Positions 15,499-23,486 are shown, counted from the stretch's first letter. The stretch is 64,000 bases of DNA from Flavobacterium antarcticum DSM 19726 (GCF_000419685.1 NZ_ATTM01000001.1:1-64000); one strand, 5' to 3'. A program made the numbers and translations. Notes: a model not told the origin generated them from the sequence alone.

Positions 15499-15933
15499 TT
15501 AATTAGACACGCGAATAATGTTTTTTGATAAAATATCTACGCGGTAAGGTTTCATCGTATATTCTCCTTTACCGTCAATTCCCACGCCATTAAATAAACT
15601 GTATTCAAAATCATCGCAAGGACATTTTGCATTTAAGCCATTAATTACCATTCTGGAACACGCACTCAAATACTGATTTGGACAATTCGCTTCCCAAGCA
15701 CGGTAATCGGTATCAGATATTTTCATAACGATAATTCCATTGGCTCCAGAAGTTCCATCATAAATTATAATGGGATTTATGGCAGAAAGTAAACTACTGT
15801 ATAGAGGTAAGTTGGCATCAATTGTTGTGCTAAATCCATAATCAGGAATATACGGATTTTTGTACCTGATGTTATCAGATGAACAACTTAAAATGAGCAT
15901 AATAATAGAAAATAGAACCAGTAATTTTTTCAT
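15499..15933 (-). CDS. Lipoprotein, Rieske-like hypothetical protein
   Basis: The start chosen at 15933 gives MKKLLVLFSIIMLILSC, a lipoprotein signal with lipid-modified Cys17; a start 11 codons earlier would add an unlikely N-terminus. The 144-aa product has a block AWEANCPNQYLSACSRM followed by NAKCPCDDFEYSLFNG, which recalls the two ligand loops of Rieske-type folds. However, the Cys-x-His pairs needed for a [2Fe-2S] cluster are not present, so cluster binding is unlikely. Such lipoproteins are widespread and uncharacterised in Flavobacteriaceae. It is read alone and convergent with the receptor gene. Confidence 0.75.
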   Translation of the reverse strand: MKKLLVLFSIIMLILSCSSDNIRYKNPYIPDYGFSTTIDANLPLYSSLLSAINPIIIYDGTSGANGIIVMKISDTDYRAWEANCPNQYLSACSRMVINGLNAKCPCDDFEYSLFNGVGIDGKGEYTMKPYRVDILSKNIIRVSN

Positions 15934-16033
15934 ATCAAAAGTTTTCTGTTTAATACTTTGAAACAAATTTAATTTAATTAACTTTGACTTATATATGATT
16001 TAGCATATTAAATTTACACTAAAATAAAAAAAG

Positions 16034-16041
16034 TATCTTTG
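16034..16041 (+). promoter_or_regulatory. -7 box (TATCTTTG) for greA
   Basis: TATCTTTG matches the TAnnTTTG consensus. Transcription would start near 16047, immediately before the leader hairpin at 16049. Confidence 0.65.
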
Positions 16042-16048
16042 TGAAAAG

Positions 16049-16073
16049 AAATCCCGTCCTGATGGGATTTTTT
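16049..16073 (+). terminator. Terminator-like hairpin in the greA leader
   Basis: AAATCCCGT (16049-16057) pairs with ATGGGATTT (16062-16070) around a CCTG loop and is followed by three more T then C. It lies between the promoter and the greA start, so it would act either as an attenuator or as a 5'-end stabilising hairpin. Confidence 0.6.
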
Positions 16074-16096
16074 CTATTTATATAAACGATGAAATT

Positions 16097-16573
16097 ATGA
16101 GTACAATATCTTATTATACAGCGGAAGGGTTGAAAAAACTAAAGGACGAATTAGAGCATTTAAAAAGTGTCATGCGTCCAAAAGCATCGGCGGATATTGC
16201 TGAAGCTAGAGATAAAGGCGATTTATCTGAAAATGCTGAATATGATGCTGCGAAAGAAGCACAAGGAATGCTTGAAATGCGAATTGCCAAAATGGAAGAA
16301 ACGTATTCGAACGCTCGATTAATTGATGAGTCGCAATTAGACACTTCAAAAGTATTGGTTTTGTCAAAAGTGAAAATCAAAAATCAGGCAAACGGAATGG
16401 AAATGAACTATACATTAGTTGCCGAAAGTGAAGCAGATTTGAAAACAGGAAAAATCTCAGTAACTTCTCCTATAGGAAGAGGTTTGCTTGGAAAATCTGT
16501 TGGAGAAACGGCTGAAATTACAGTTCCCAATGGTACTTTGAAATTTGACATTTTAGAAATTTCACGCGACTAA
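16097..16573 (+). CDS. greA: Transcription elongation factor GreA
   Basis: A 158-aa GreA. The N-terminal coiled coil (about 1-75) carries the catalytic tip with Asp42 and Glu45 (RDKGDLSENAEYD), and the C-terminal FKBP-like domain includes SPIGRGLLGKSVGE. It rescues backtracked RNA polymerase by stimulating cleavage of the transcript. The start follows a leader of about 50 bases containing a terminator-like hairpin. A HIT protein gene begins 17 bases after its stop, so the two form an operon. Confidence 0.97.
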   Translation: MSTISYYTAEGLKKLKDELEHLKSVMRPKASADIAEARDKGDLSENAEYDAAKEAQGMLEMRIAKMEETYSNARLIDESQLDTSKVLVLSKVKIKNQANGMEMNYTLVAESEADLKTGKISVTSPIGRGLLGKSVGETAEITVPNGTLKFDILEISRD

Positions 16574-16590
16574 TTTTAAATATGAAGTAG

Positions 16591-16980
16591 ATGAGTTCAA
16601 TTTTCACTAAAATAATCAACGGCGAACTTCCCGCATATAAAATTGCAGAAGACGATAAATTCCTGGCATTTCTAGATGTGAATCCAAATGCGAAAGGGCA
16701 TACGCTGTGTATTCCGAAGCACGAAATCAACAAGATTTTTGAAATGGACGAAAGTTTGTATCTTGAATTAATGCAGTTTTCACGAAAAATAGCAATCGCT
16801 TTAGAGCAAGCAGTGGATTGTAAAAGAGTAGGAATGGCTGTTGTTGGACTTGAAGTTCCTCACGTTCATGTGCATTTGATTCCGTTGAATGAAATGGACG
16901 AAATGCGTTTTAGTAATAAAGTGAAATTAGAAAGAGAAGAATTTGAAAACATCGTCAAGGACGTTCAGAAATTCTTATAA
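16591..16980 (+). CDS. HIT family nucleotide-binding hydrolase
   Basis: A 129-aa histidine-triad protein. The triad HVHVHLIPL spans residues 91-99 (His91, His93, His95) and the N-terminal block IINGELPAYKI is typical of the HINT branch. These proteins hydrolyse purine nucleoside phosphoramidates and AMP-lysine adducts. It is the second gene of the greA operon, an arrangement often kept in flavobacteria, and is followed by a strong terminator. Confidence 0.92.
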   Translation: MSSIFTKIINGELPAYKIAEDDKFLAFLDVNPNAKGHTLCIPKHEINKIFEMDESLYLELMQFSRKIAIALEQAVDCKRVGMAVVGLEVPHVHVHLIPLNEMDEMRFSNKVKLEREEFENIVKDVQKFL

Positions 16981-17002
16981 TTTACATATAATTGCAGCTA
17001 AT

Positions 17003-17038
17003 TAAAAAAAAAGAGAAACGAGAGTTTCTCTTTTTTTT
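17003..17038 (+). terminator. Rho-independent terminator of greA-HIT
   Basis: AGAGAAAC (17012-17019) pairs with GTTTCTCT (17024-17031) around a GAGA tetraloop, with A-run and T-run flanks. Confidence 0.9.
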
Positions 17039-17127
17039 ATTTTTAACTTCATAAAAAATAAAGAAAGAATTTTTACTTTTGAGAAAGGAAATTTTAGTAA
17101 TATTGGTAAAAATTAAATTATAAATAA

Positions 17128-17550
17128 ATGAAAAAATTTTTCTCCCTAGCCCTAGGATTAATTCTATTAGCTTCTTGTTCAAGCGATGACAGTAGCAATT
17201 CAATTGACACTTCAAAATTAACAAATAAAAAGTGGATTCCGGTGAGTACTGAAGTGTTTGGAATGACAATCCCTTATGAACATGAAAATATTCAGTGCGG
17301 TAAGGATTATGAAATGTTTGAAACGGGCGGCGTCTTAAAAACAGTTTACTACGATTTTGATTGTAGTGAAGATATTTATCTTGAAACGTGGAAATTGGAA
17401 GGAAATAAAATTACGACGATAGAAGATGGAGTTATTATTGTTGGAACTATTGTAAAATTAGACGCTACTTCTCTTGTTGTAAGTGCAGAAGTTGATGTTA
17501 ACGAAGATGGGAAAGACGAGACTTTGGAACTAACGTATTCTTCAAATTAA
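17128..17550 (+). CDS. Lipocalin-like lipoprotein, hypothetical
   Basis: A 140-aa lipoprotein: MKKFFSLALGLILLASC gives lipid-modified Cys17, followed by SSDDSSN, a linker common in flavobacterial surface lipoproteins. The mature part (LTNKKWIPVST..., then alternating beta strands with WKLEGNKITTI) looks like the lipocalin-like families of Bacteroidetes whose ligands are unknown. A single-gene unit bounded by terminators at both ends. Confidence 0.8.
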   Translation: MKKFFSLALGLILLASCSSDDSSNSIDTSKLTNKKWIPVSTEVFGMTIPYEHENIQCGKDYEMFETGGVLKTVYYDFDCSEDIYLETWKLEGNKITTIEDGVIIVGTIVKLDATSLVVSAEVDVNEDGKDETLELTYSSN

Positions 17551-17594
17551 TTTGGATAAAAAATCACTTCTTCAATTATACGTGATTTTGACAT

Positions 17595-17626
17595 AAAAAA
17601 AGACTGTCTTTCGACAGTCTTTTTTC
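17595..17626. terminator. Bidirectional terminator between convergent genes
   Basis: GACTGTC (17602-17608) pairs with GACAGTC (17613-17619) around TTTC, with A-run before and T-run after, so it can serve both the lipoprotein gene and the convergent GLUG-protein gene. Confidence 0.9.
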
Positions 17627-17658
17627 TATTTATAATGGTTTTGGTTGATTGGGTATTT

Positions 17659-19050
17659 TTATTTTTTAATAATTTTATGTGTGCTTGATCCATTTTCCGT
17701 TTGAATGTTCAAGAAGTAAACGCCAGAAATAATTCCACTGAGGTCGATCGTGTTTTCTAAACCATGTAGAGATTGAGATTTTACTAAGCTTCCTGAAATG
17801 GAATAAACAGTTGCGTTTGTTAGATTAACAGCAGATGAAATGTTCACGAAGTCAGCAGTCATTGTTGGATAGACTAAAACCGTCGATTTTACTGTTGTAA
17901 ATGAATTGTTTTGCAAAAGGCTTGAAGCCAAAATAGGATAACCATCATTAACGTTTGCATCAATAGTCCAAGGTGTTCCCGTTTGATTTTGATTGAGCAA
18001 TGTTACAAGTTCAGCCATTTTCATTTCAGCCGTTGTTTTTCCTGTAATATCTACTGTTCCGGGAGCTCCAGCCCATTCAGCAACAGCTTCAGAAGCTCCT
18101 GAAGATTCGATGTCCCAATAGTTGTTAGTTGCTGTAACGGCACCCATTCCGCCCAATACGCCACCAATAGTTCCGGAAGAAGTGATCAATCCTGTTGCGT
18201 ATGAATTTTGAACTACCAATAATGCTGATGAACCACCAAAAATACCGCCAACTGGTCCATTTGTACATACTAAATTAGCGCGAGAATAGCAGTTGTCTAC
18301 AAGAATCGTTCGGTTAGGAGTAAAAGCAAAAGCGCTGTAACCTGCAATTCCACCTACGTGAATTAAACCAGAAACGGTTCCGCCCGAGAAACATTCTGAA
18401 ATAGTAGCTTTGTTGTAAGGAGAACCTACAATCCCACCAATTTGTTGCAATCCGCTGACTTGCCCGTTAGAAGATGATTTTGAAATAGTAGAATCGCCTA
18501 ATAGTGAACCTACTAATCCACCAATATTTGCACCTGTTCCAGAAATAACCACTCCAGTTGCATGGCAATTTAATACTAACGAAGCATTTAATAATCCACC
18601 AGCAATAGTTCCTGCATCATCTTTTGCGCTAATTGTTGGATTTACTAATTTGATGTTTTTAATAGTAGCACTTGTAATTTGGCCAAAAAGTCCTGTGAAC
18701 GAAGTAGCAGTATTTGTTACAAATAAATTGCTGATTGCAAAGTTATTTCCTTCTACCGTTCCAGAAAATGTAAATGTTGTGTTTTTCCCAATTGGTTTCC
18801 ATAAATGTGCACCAAGGTCTAAATCGTTTGCAATAGTAATCGTTTTGCCAGCAAAATTGTTTCCGCCTTCCACTAAAATCGCTACACCTGCTAATTCATT
18901 AGCGGAGGTAATGGTGAAATTTGTTGAAGTTCCATTGTACCACATTGTAGTAGCATTATCCGCCCATAAAGTTGTTGGCGCTTGTGCATTTGAATCAATA
19001 GCAGTAAATGAAAGACAAAGCAGTAACAGTAAAAGTAAATTTTTCTTCAT
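17659..19050 (-). CDS. GLUG-repeat secreted protein with type IX sorting domain
   Basis: The start at 19050 (MKKNLLLLLLLCLSFTAIDSNAQ) gives a clear signal peptide; an ATG 11 codons earlier is less likely. The 463-aa product holds a series of GLUG-type repeats (about 110-320): the segments TGLFGQI, GGLVGSLLG, GGIVGSPY, GGIAGYS, GGIFGGS and GGVLGGMG recur every 25-40 residues, as in parallel beta-solenoid surface proteins. A spacer ending DGYPILASS follows, then a C-terminal type IX sorting domain of about 75 residues (VLVYPTMTADFVNISS...HKIIKK). It is expected at the cell surface or outside the cell. The ligand is unknown. It is transcribed alone and ends at the bidirectional terminator. Confidence 0.85.
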   Translation of the reverse strand: MKKNLLLLLLLCLSFTAIDSNAQAPTTLWADNATTMWYNGTSTNFTITSANELAGVAILVEGGNNFAGKTITIANDLDLGAHLWKPIGKNTTFTFSGTVEGNNFAISNLFVTNTATSFTGLFGQITSATIKNIKLVNPTISAKDDAGTIAGGLLNASLVLNCHATGVVISGTGANIGGLVGSLLGDSTISKSSSNGQVSGLQQIGGIVGSPYNKATISECFSGGTVSGLIHVGGIAGYSAFAFTPNRTILVDNCYSRANLVCTNGPVGGIFGGSSALLVVQNSYATGLITSSGTIGGVLGGMGAVTATNNYWDIESSGASEAVAEWAGAPGTVDITGKTTAEMKMAELVTLLNQNQTGTPWTIDANVNDGYPILASSLLQNNSFTTVKSTVLVYPTMTADFVNISSAVNLTNATVYSISGSLVKSQSLHGLENTIDLSGIISGVYFLNIQTENGSSTHKIIKK

Positions 19051-19147
19051 AATGGTAAATTTGGTTGTGTTTGTGTTTCCCAAAAATAGATAAATGAAGA
19101 TGATTGGAGTCTTAGATTGTTAAAAATGATATAACTAAACTGATTAT

Positions 19148-20290
19148 TTATGTGATTTTAAAACTCATTTGAATACAAGTTCCTTTGCCAATTTCAGAAG
19201 ACAATACTTTGACGTTTCCATTGTGATATTCTTCAGCAATACGTTTTGTTAATGAGAGGCCTAAACCCCAACCTCTTTTTTTAGTAGTAAAACCCGGTTC
19301 AAAAACTCGGGTAAAATCTTTCTTCGGAATTCCTTTTCCCGTATCTGAAACACGAATACGGATGTATTTATTGTCGTCAATTATTGCAACGGTCAAATCG
19401 CCTTTTCCTTTCATCGCGTCGATTGCGTTTTTGACAAGGTTTTCTATGGTCCAACTGTGTAATCCTGGATTCAAACTTATTAATACAGGATAATCTGGGC
19501 CGGTAAAAGAAAAGTTAACTTGTTTTGAAAACCGCGCTTTTAAGTAAAATAAAGCGTCTTCAGTTTCTTTTACGATATTGATTCGTTCTAAAACGGGTTC
19601 GGAACCAATTTTTGAAAAACGGTCCGTGATGGTTTGCAGACGCGAAATATCTTTTTCAATTTCCGACACCGTGGTTTCATCTACATTATCAGCTTTCATA
19701 ATTTCAACCCAACCAATCAAGGAAGATAACGGAGTTCCAATTTGGTGTGCCGTTTCCTTTGCCATTCCTGCCCAAAGTTTGTTTTGTGTGCCAATTTTAG
19801 TACTTCGGTAAAAATTGTATACGATGATTCCGAACAAGACAATAATTAAAACCAACGCTAACGGATAATATTTTAATTTCGTCAATAAAGAGGAATTTCC
19901 ATAATATAAATATTGAGAAGAGTCTTCCATGATAATCGCTTCATTCTGCTTTTTGAATCGACTTAGTAAATAGCTGAGTTGTTCCGGATTTTCACTAATT
20001 TGGGGTTCAATGTTTGAATTATTAATAATTGCACCTTCATTGTCTGTTAAAATAAAAGGGATCGTTAGATTGCTACTGATAATAGAAAGTTCTAATGCTA
20101 AATCATCAACTGTTGGGTCAGACTTATTGATTTTTTGCAAACTTTCGGCTAGAATTTCCATTTTTTGACGTTCCTCAGATTTGAAGACTTGGAAGAAATC
20201 GTAGGTATTCCAAAGAATAAGAGTTACAATGACAAACGAGGCTGCGATAATAATCCATCGGGTTTTATTTGTCTGTTCTGAAAATTGCAT
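19148..20290 (-). CDS. Membrane sensor histidine kinase with atypical H-box
   Basis: A 380-aa kinase. Two membrane helices (about 12-33 and 140-160) enclose a periplasmic domain of about 105 residues. After it comes a dimerisation/phosphoacceptor segment GMAKETAHQIGTPLSSLIGWVE, then an HATPase domain with the N box (ENLVKNAIDAM), G1 (VSDTGKGIPKK), F (FEPGFTTKKRGWGLGLSL) and G2. The residue after the phosphoacceptor His is Gln (HQIGTP), where most kinases have Glu; the family with HQIGTPLSS is widespread in Bacteroidetes. No response regulator gene is adjacent, so the partner is elsewhere. It is divergent from the flavin reductase gene, with a hairpin repeat between them. Confidence 0.9.
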   Translation of the reverse strand: MQFSEQTNKTRWIIIAASFVIVTLILWNTYDFFQVFKSEERQKMEILAESLQKINKSDPTVDDLALELSIISSNLTIPFILTDNEGAIINNSNIEPQISENPEQLSYLLSRFKKQNEAIIMEDSSQYLYYGNSSLLTKLKYYPLALVLIIVLFGIIVYNFYRSTKIGTQNKLWAGMAKETAHQIGTPLSSLIGWVEIMKADNVDETTVSEIEKDISRLQTITDRFSKIGSEPVLERINIVKETEDALFYLKARFSKQVNFSFTGPDYPVLISLNPGLHSWTIENLVKNAIDAMKGKGDLTVAIIDDNKYIRIRVSDTGKGIPKKDFTRVFEPGFTTKKRGWGLGLSLTKRIAEEYHNGNVKVLSSEIGKGTCIQMSFKIT

Positions 20291-20343
20291 GTGAAATTTT
20301 TTTTAAATGTACTAAAAAAGAACGCTGAAACAAAAATGAAAAC

Positions 20344-20436
20344 CCGAATAACCCTGACGTGGGTGACTATCCTTTTATTTTATTTTATGAAAATAAAAGA
20401 TAGTGCCGGACGGCAGGAAAATGGAGGCCAAATATG
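20344..20436 (-). repeat. Flavobacterial structured hairpin repeat, copy 2 (reverse)
   Basis: Read on the minus strand, CTTTTATTTT and AAAATAAAAG (20399-20390 and 20381-20372) form the stem, extended by ACTAT/ATAGT with one bulged base. The flanks (CCTGCCGTCCGGCACTATC before, GGATAGTCACCCACG after) resemble copies 1 and 3. It lies between the divergent kinase and flavin reductase genes. Confidence 0.7.
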
Positions 20437-20459
20437 CCGAAAGATTCGTTCCAAAAAAT

Positions 20460-20467
20460 TATATTTG
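20460..20467 (+). promoter_or_regulatory. -7 box (TATATTTG) for the flavin reductase gene
   Basis: TATATTTG matches TAnnTTTG, 19 bases before the ATG at 20487. It lies inside a longer open frame starting at 20403, which shows that the upstream ATG is not the real start. Confidence 0.65.
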
Positions 20468-20486
20468 TAAAAAATTTAGCCAGACT

Positions 20487-21365
20487 ATGATTAGTATTGA
20501 ACCACATGAAGTTTCGGGTGTACAGTTGCAAGGTTATTTGCAGAGTTCGGTTGGACCACGGCCAATTGCTTTAGCGAGTACGGTGGATGCGGATGGAAAT
20601 CCGAATTTGTCGCCGTTTAGTTTCTTTAATGTTTTTAGTTCTAATCCTCCAATTTTGATTTTTTCGCCTGCGCGAAGAGTTCGAAATAATACGGTGAAGC
20701 ATACTTTGCTAAACGTTGAAGCGACTCGTGAAGTGGTGATTAGCGTGGTGAATTATGATATTGTGCAACAAGTTTCGCTGGCAAGTACGGAATATGCGGA
20801 TGGCGTGAATGAATTTATGAAAGCGGGTTTAACAATGTTAGATTCTGATTTGGTGAAACCTTTTCGGGTGAAAGAATCGCCTGTTCAGTTTGAATGTAAA
20901 GTCAATGAAATTATCAGTTTAGGAACGGAAGGCGGTGCCGGAAATTTGGTGATTTGCGAAGTCATAAAATTGCACATTAGCGAAGATGTTTTAGATAAAA
21001 ACGGAGCTATTGACCAATATAAAATTGATTTAGTTTCTAGAATGGGTGGAAACTGGTATTCTCGTTCGAATAAAGGTTTGTTTGAAGTGCCAAAACCGTT
21101 GTCGACTTTAGGAATTGGTGTAGATGCTATTCCGGATTTCATCAAGAAAAGCCCGGTTTTTTCAGGGAATGATTTAGGGATGTTAGGAAACGTAGAATCT
21201 TTGCCTACCAAAGAAGAAATTAATATATTTGTAGAAGATAGTTTTGAAATAAAAGCCGTTTTGAGTTCAGATGATGAAGAAAACGTGCATCAAAGAGCGA
21301 AAGAATATCTTGAGAATGATCAAGTTGAAAACGCTTGGAAATTATTATTAGCCAAAAGAGTATAA
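20487..21365 (+). CDS. Flavin reductase family (FMN-binding split barrel) protein
   Basis: A 292-aa protein with an FMN-binding split-barrel domain in the first about 200 residues. The family block GPRPIALASTVDADGNPNLSPFSFFNVF is followed by PARRVRNNTVKHT and a C-terminal extension of about 90 residues. Such proteins bind FMN and act as NAD(P)H:flavin reductases or as flavin partners of monooxygenases. The start at 20487 (MISIEPHEVSG) is chosen because the -7 box lies upstream of it and because the 28 extra codons of the longer frame are composed of the promoter and repeat. A DUF3127 gene follows 37 bases downstream, probably in the same transcript. Confidence 0.88.
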   Translation: MISIEPHEVSGVQLQGYLQSSVGPRPIALASTVDADGNPNLSPFSFFNVFSSNPPILIFSPARRVRNNTVKHTLLNVEATREVVISVVNYDIVQQVSLASTEYADGVNEFMKAGLTMLDSDLVKPFRVKESPVQFECKVNEIISLGTEGGAGNLVICEVIKLHISEDVLDKNGAIDQYKIDLVSRMGGNWYSRSNKGLFEVPKPLSTLGIGVDAIPDFIKKSPVFSGNDLGMLGNVESLPTKEEINIFVEDSFEIKAVLSSDDEENVHQRAKEYLENDQVENAWKLLLAKRV

Positions 21366-21402
21366 ACAGGTTCGCTAAAGGCAACCACAATAAATAAAGG
21401 AT

Positions 21403-21786
21403 ATGGAAGTTACAGGAAGAGTTAAAATGGTAGAACAAACTAAGGAAGTGGGTTCATCAGGATTTAGAAAAAGAGACATTGTAGTGACTACGGATGAGCA
21501 ATATCCTCAGCATATTTCAGTACAATTTGTACAAGATAAATGTGACTTATTAGACGCTTACAAAGTAGGTGATAACGTAAAAGTAGACATCAACTTGAGA
21601 GGTAGAGAATGGACGAATCCACAAGGAGAAACGGTTTATTTCAATACGATTCAAGGTTGGAGAATTGGAAAAGTGCAAGATGGCGCTTCTGCACCACAAG
21701 GACAAACACCACCAATGCCGGCTGCTCAAGCTTTTGAACCAGCAGCTACTTTTAAAGAAGAAGACCACGACGATTTGCCGTTCTAG
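21403..21786 (+). CDS. DUF3127 OB-fold protein with SSB-like acidic tail
   Basis: A 127-aa protein of the DUF3127 family. The N-terminal about 85 residues (MEVTGRVKMVEQTKEVGSSGFRKRDIVV..., VKVDINLRGREW) look like a small OB-fold. A Pro/Ala/Gln linker follows, and the protein ends EEDHDDLPF. Both the layout and the C-terminal tip closely resemble bacterial single-strand DNA-binding proteins, whose DDDIPF tip recruits repair and replication partners. DUF3127 proteins are little studied. A role in single-strand DNA metabolism is an inference from the shape, not established. It has its own strong terminator. Confidence 0.85.
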   Translation: MEVTGRVKMVEQTKEVGSSGFRKRDIVVTTDEQYPQHISVQFVQDKCDLLDAYKVGDNVKVDINLRGREWTNPQGETVYFNTIQGWRIGKVQDGASAPQGQTPPMPAAQAFEPAATFKEEDHDDLPF

Positions 21787-21814
21787 GAAGAACATAGAAA
21801 GAAGAGTATAGAAT

Positions 21815-21875
21815 AGAGACGTCGTTTTAAGATTTTAACAGAAGTTAGATTTTTAAAACGGCGTTTCTCTTTTTT
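21815..21875 (+). terminator. Long-stem terminator after the DUF3127 gene
   Basis: AGAGACGTCGTTTTAA (21815-21830) pairs, with small defects, with TTAAAACGGCGTTTCTCT (21853-21870), followed by five T. Confidence 0.75.
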
Positions 21876-21937
21876 ATCAAGTCTATTTTCTTTTCTCTCT
21901 ATTCTTAAGTCTATTTTCTTTATTCTATTTTCTTCTC

Positions 21938-22576
21938 ATGTATTTTTTATTAAAAGAACTCTTCTTTCCCGACGTTTCTGAAGCCGATAGACACGGCGTT
22001 CTTGCCGTAGGCGGGGATTTGTCGCCTGAACGATTGATGTTGGCTTACAGAAGTGGAATATTCCCATGGTTTGATAGTGACGAACCTATCTTATGGTGGT
22101 CGCCAAAAGAACGAATGGTTTTGTTTCCCGATGAATTAATAGTTTCTAAAAGTATGCGAAGTATTTTGCGGAAAGAAATTTTCACGGTTACATTTAACAA
22201 GGACTTTCGAGCTGTAATTTCCAACTGCAGTCAGATTAGTAGAAATGGTCAAAGCGGAACATGGATTACCGACGACATGATTGAAGCTTATATGAAATTA
22301 CACGAATTAGGTTATGCAAAATCTGTTGAGGTTTGGCAAAACGACGAATTAGTTGGTGGACTCTATGGAATTGATCTAGAACATGTTTTTTGTGGTGAAA
22401 GTATGTTTTCCAAAGTTTCAAACGCTTCAAAAGTAGCGTTTATTACTTTGGTGGAGAATTTGAAAATAAGAAAATATAAATTGATTGATTGCCAAGTGCA
22501 CAACGACCATCTGGAAAGTTTAGGTGCGAGAGAAATTGAAAGAGACGAATTTATGGAGATGCTTAATTTGATTTAG
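21938..22576 (+). CDS. aat: Leucyl/phenylalanyl-tRNA-protein transferase
   Basis: A 212-aa Aat, which attaches Leu or Phe to proteins with N-terminal Arg or Lys so that ClpS-ClpAP degrades them (N-degron pathway). Family blocks are visible: GVLAVGGDLSPERLMLAYRSGIFPWF near the N-terminus, LWWSPKERMVL, TWITDDMIEAY, CGESMFS and the end QVHNDHLESLGAREIER. The length is normal for the short Bacteroidetes form. It is preceded by a pyrimidine-rich stretch with several TCTATTTTCTT copies and no strong Shine-Dalgarno, as usual in this phylum. Confidence 0.95.
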   Translation: MYFLLKELFFPDVSEADRHGVLAVGGDLSPERLMLAYRSGIFPWFDSDEPILWWSPKERMVLFPDELIVSKSMRSILRKEIFTVTFNKDFRAVISNCSQISRNGQSGTWITDDMIEAYMKLHELGYAKSVEVWQNDELVGGLYGIDLEHVFCGESMFSKVSNASKVAFITLVENLKIRKYKLIDCQVHNDHLESLGAREIERDEFMEMLNLI

Positions 22577-22617
22577 TATCAAAAAATAAAGATAGTTCTT
22601 TCTTACAAACTCAAGAT

Positions 22618-22652
22618 AAAAAGTGGCTTTCAAATCAATGAAAGCCACTTTT
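22618..22652. terminator. Bidirectional terminator, copy A of a 34-base identical pair
   Basis: AAAAGTGGCTTTCA and TGAAAGCCACTTTT form a 14-bp stem around a 6-base loop. The same 34 bases recur exactly at 23503-23536. It separates convergent aat and the secreted-protein gene at 22670. Confidence 0.9.
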
Positions 22653-22669
22653 GATAAAATTTCTATTAC

Positions 22670-23263
22670 TTACTGTTTAATCAGCAGATACTCGCCATTT
22701 TTTATTAAGGCATCTAATGGCTTAGGCTCTCCAGGTAGCCAAATGCTACCGAGATACATAATGTCAATTTTCAATTTGTCAGGTTGATTACCTTGTGTTA
22801 TTTTTTGTAGAATAATACTGCCTCCCATGTTATTTTCTCTTCCGAAAAAAATTAAATCTACTCTTTTTTGGTTTGCAGTGCATCCTACACAAACAGGGCG
22901 ATTTGTTGGTTCTAAAATTGTATTTCCCACAATATGATGCGAAAACTGGTTGGGATAAACGGTATTTATTTTAGAGAGATTATTAAATAAAATCAAGCCA
23001 TCTTTTACAAATTTTACTTCTCCAATAAGAAGATCTTCATAATAAACACCATCGTAATAATTTATAATTTTTTTGAACACCATTGTGATTTCAGTATTCC
23101 CTTCTGTATATTTATAGGTTCCTTCAAATTGGTTCAGATGATTATTGACATCTTTATAATAAACACCATCGATTCTTGTGCCATCCCAACCTTCAATATT
23201 AACAACTTGAGATTGAGCAAATAGGGTATTGCATAATAGCAATACAAATAATATATTTTTCAT
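22670..23263 (-). CDS. Secreted DUF6705-like protein, paralogue A
   Basis: A 197-aa exported protein with signal peptide MKNILFVLLLCNTLFAQS. The mature part has the family pattern GVYYKDVNNHLNQFEGTYKY, a middle block DGVYYEDLLIGEV, a CVGCTANQKR pair of cysteines and the end GEYLLIKQ. It resembles the flavobacterial DUF6705 group, whose function is unknown. Its neighbour at 23552 is clearly a paralogue (matching GAYYKDTQNLLNPFIGTFVY, NVYYEDMIIGEY, CDECTDTEKR and IMIKQ). Both genes end at an identical terminator, which points to duplication of gene plus terminator. Confidence 0.8.
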   Translation of the reverse strand: MKNILFVLLLCNTLFAQSQVVNIEGWDGTRIDGVYYKDVNNHLNQFEGTYKYTEGNTEITMVFKKIINYYDGVYYEDLLIGEVKFVKDGLILFNNLSKINTVYPNQFSHHIVGNTILEPTNRPVCVGCTANQKRVDLIFFGRENNMGGSIILQKITQGNQPDKLKIDIMYLGSIWLPGEPKPLDALIKNGEYLLIKQ

Positions 23264-23372
23264 AATAAGTAATTATTAATTAGTTGAAAGGAGTTCTTGA
23301 TACTGGATTTAGTGGTGAGTCTGAAAGTTTTAGTTGAGATCAATTTGATAATTCCTCATCCTCTTCAAATAA

Positions 23373-23486
23373 TTAAATTCCAACATTTCCAAAATTTTCA
23401 AGAAACATTTTCTCCAAATTCGTTTCGTTCTTAAACTTTTCTTCAATAAATAGATTTCCATTAAAACCTAAAGATAGTTTTTTCAT
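23373..23486 (-). other. Short ORF (37 aa) between the duplicated paralogues
   Basis: An ATG at 23486 opens a 37-codon frame, MKKLSLGFNGNLFIEEKF..., ending FGNVGI. It lies directly downstream of the copy B terminator. Near the other copy, just beyond terminator A (about 22588-22612), a decayed version of the same opening sequence can be seen. It may be a small protein or, more likely, the remnant of a gene that was part of the duplicated unit. Confidence 0.35.

Noticed and set aside
15499-15933. Functional Rieske [2Fe-2S] protein
   Set aside because: The needed Cys-x-His pairs are missing although the loop pattern recalls the family.
18650-19093. 147-aa frame antisense to the GLUG-repeat gene
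   Set aside because: Explained by the repetitive composition of the GLUG gene; no signal peptide or domain.
20285-20470. 61-aa frame between the kinase and flavin reductase genes
   Set aside because: It lies over hairpin repeat copy 2 and the flavin reductase promoter and has no protein-like features.
20403-20486. Upstream ATG extending the flavin reductase by 28 codons
   Set aside because: The extension is made of the repeat and the -7 box; the start at 20487 lies after the promoter.
21876-21937. Repeated TCTATTTTCTT stretches before aat as a regulatory repeat
   Set aside because: The units are irregular and simple in composition; no defined spacing or symmetry supports a site.
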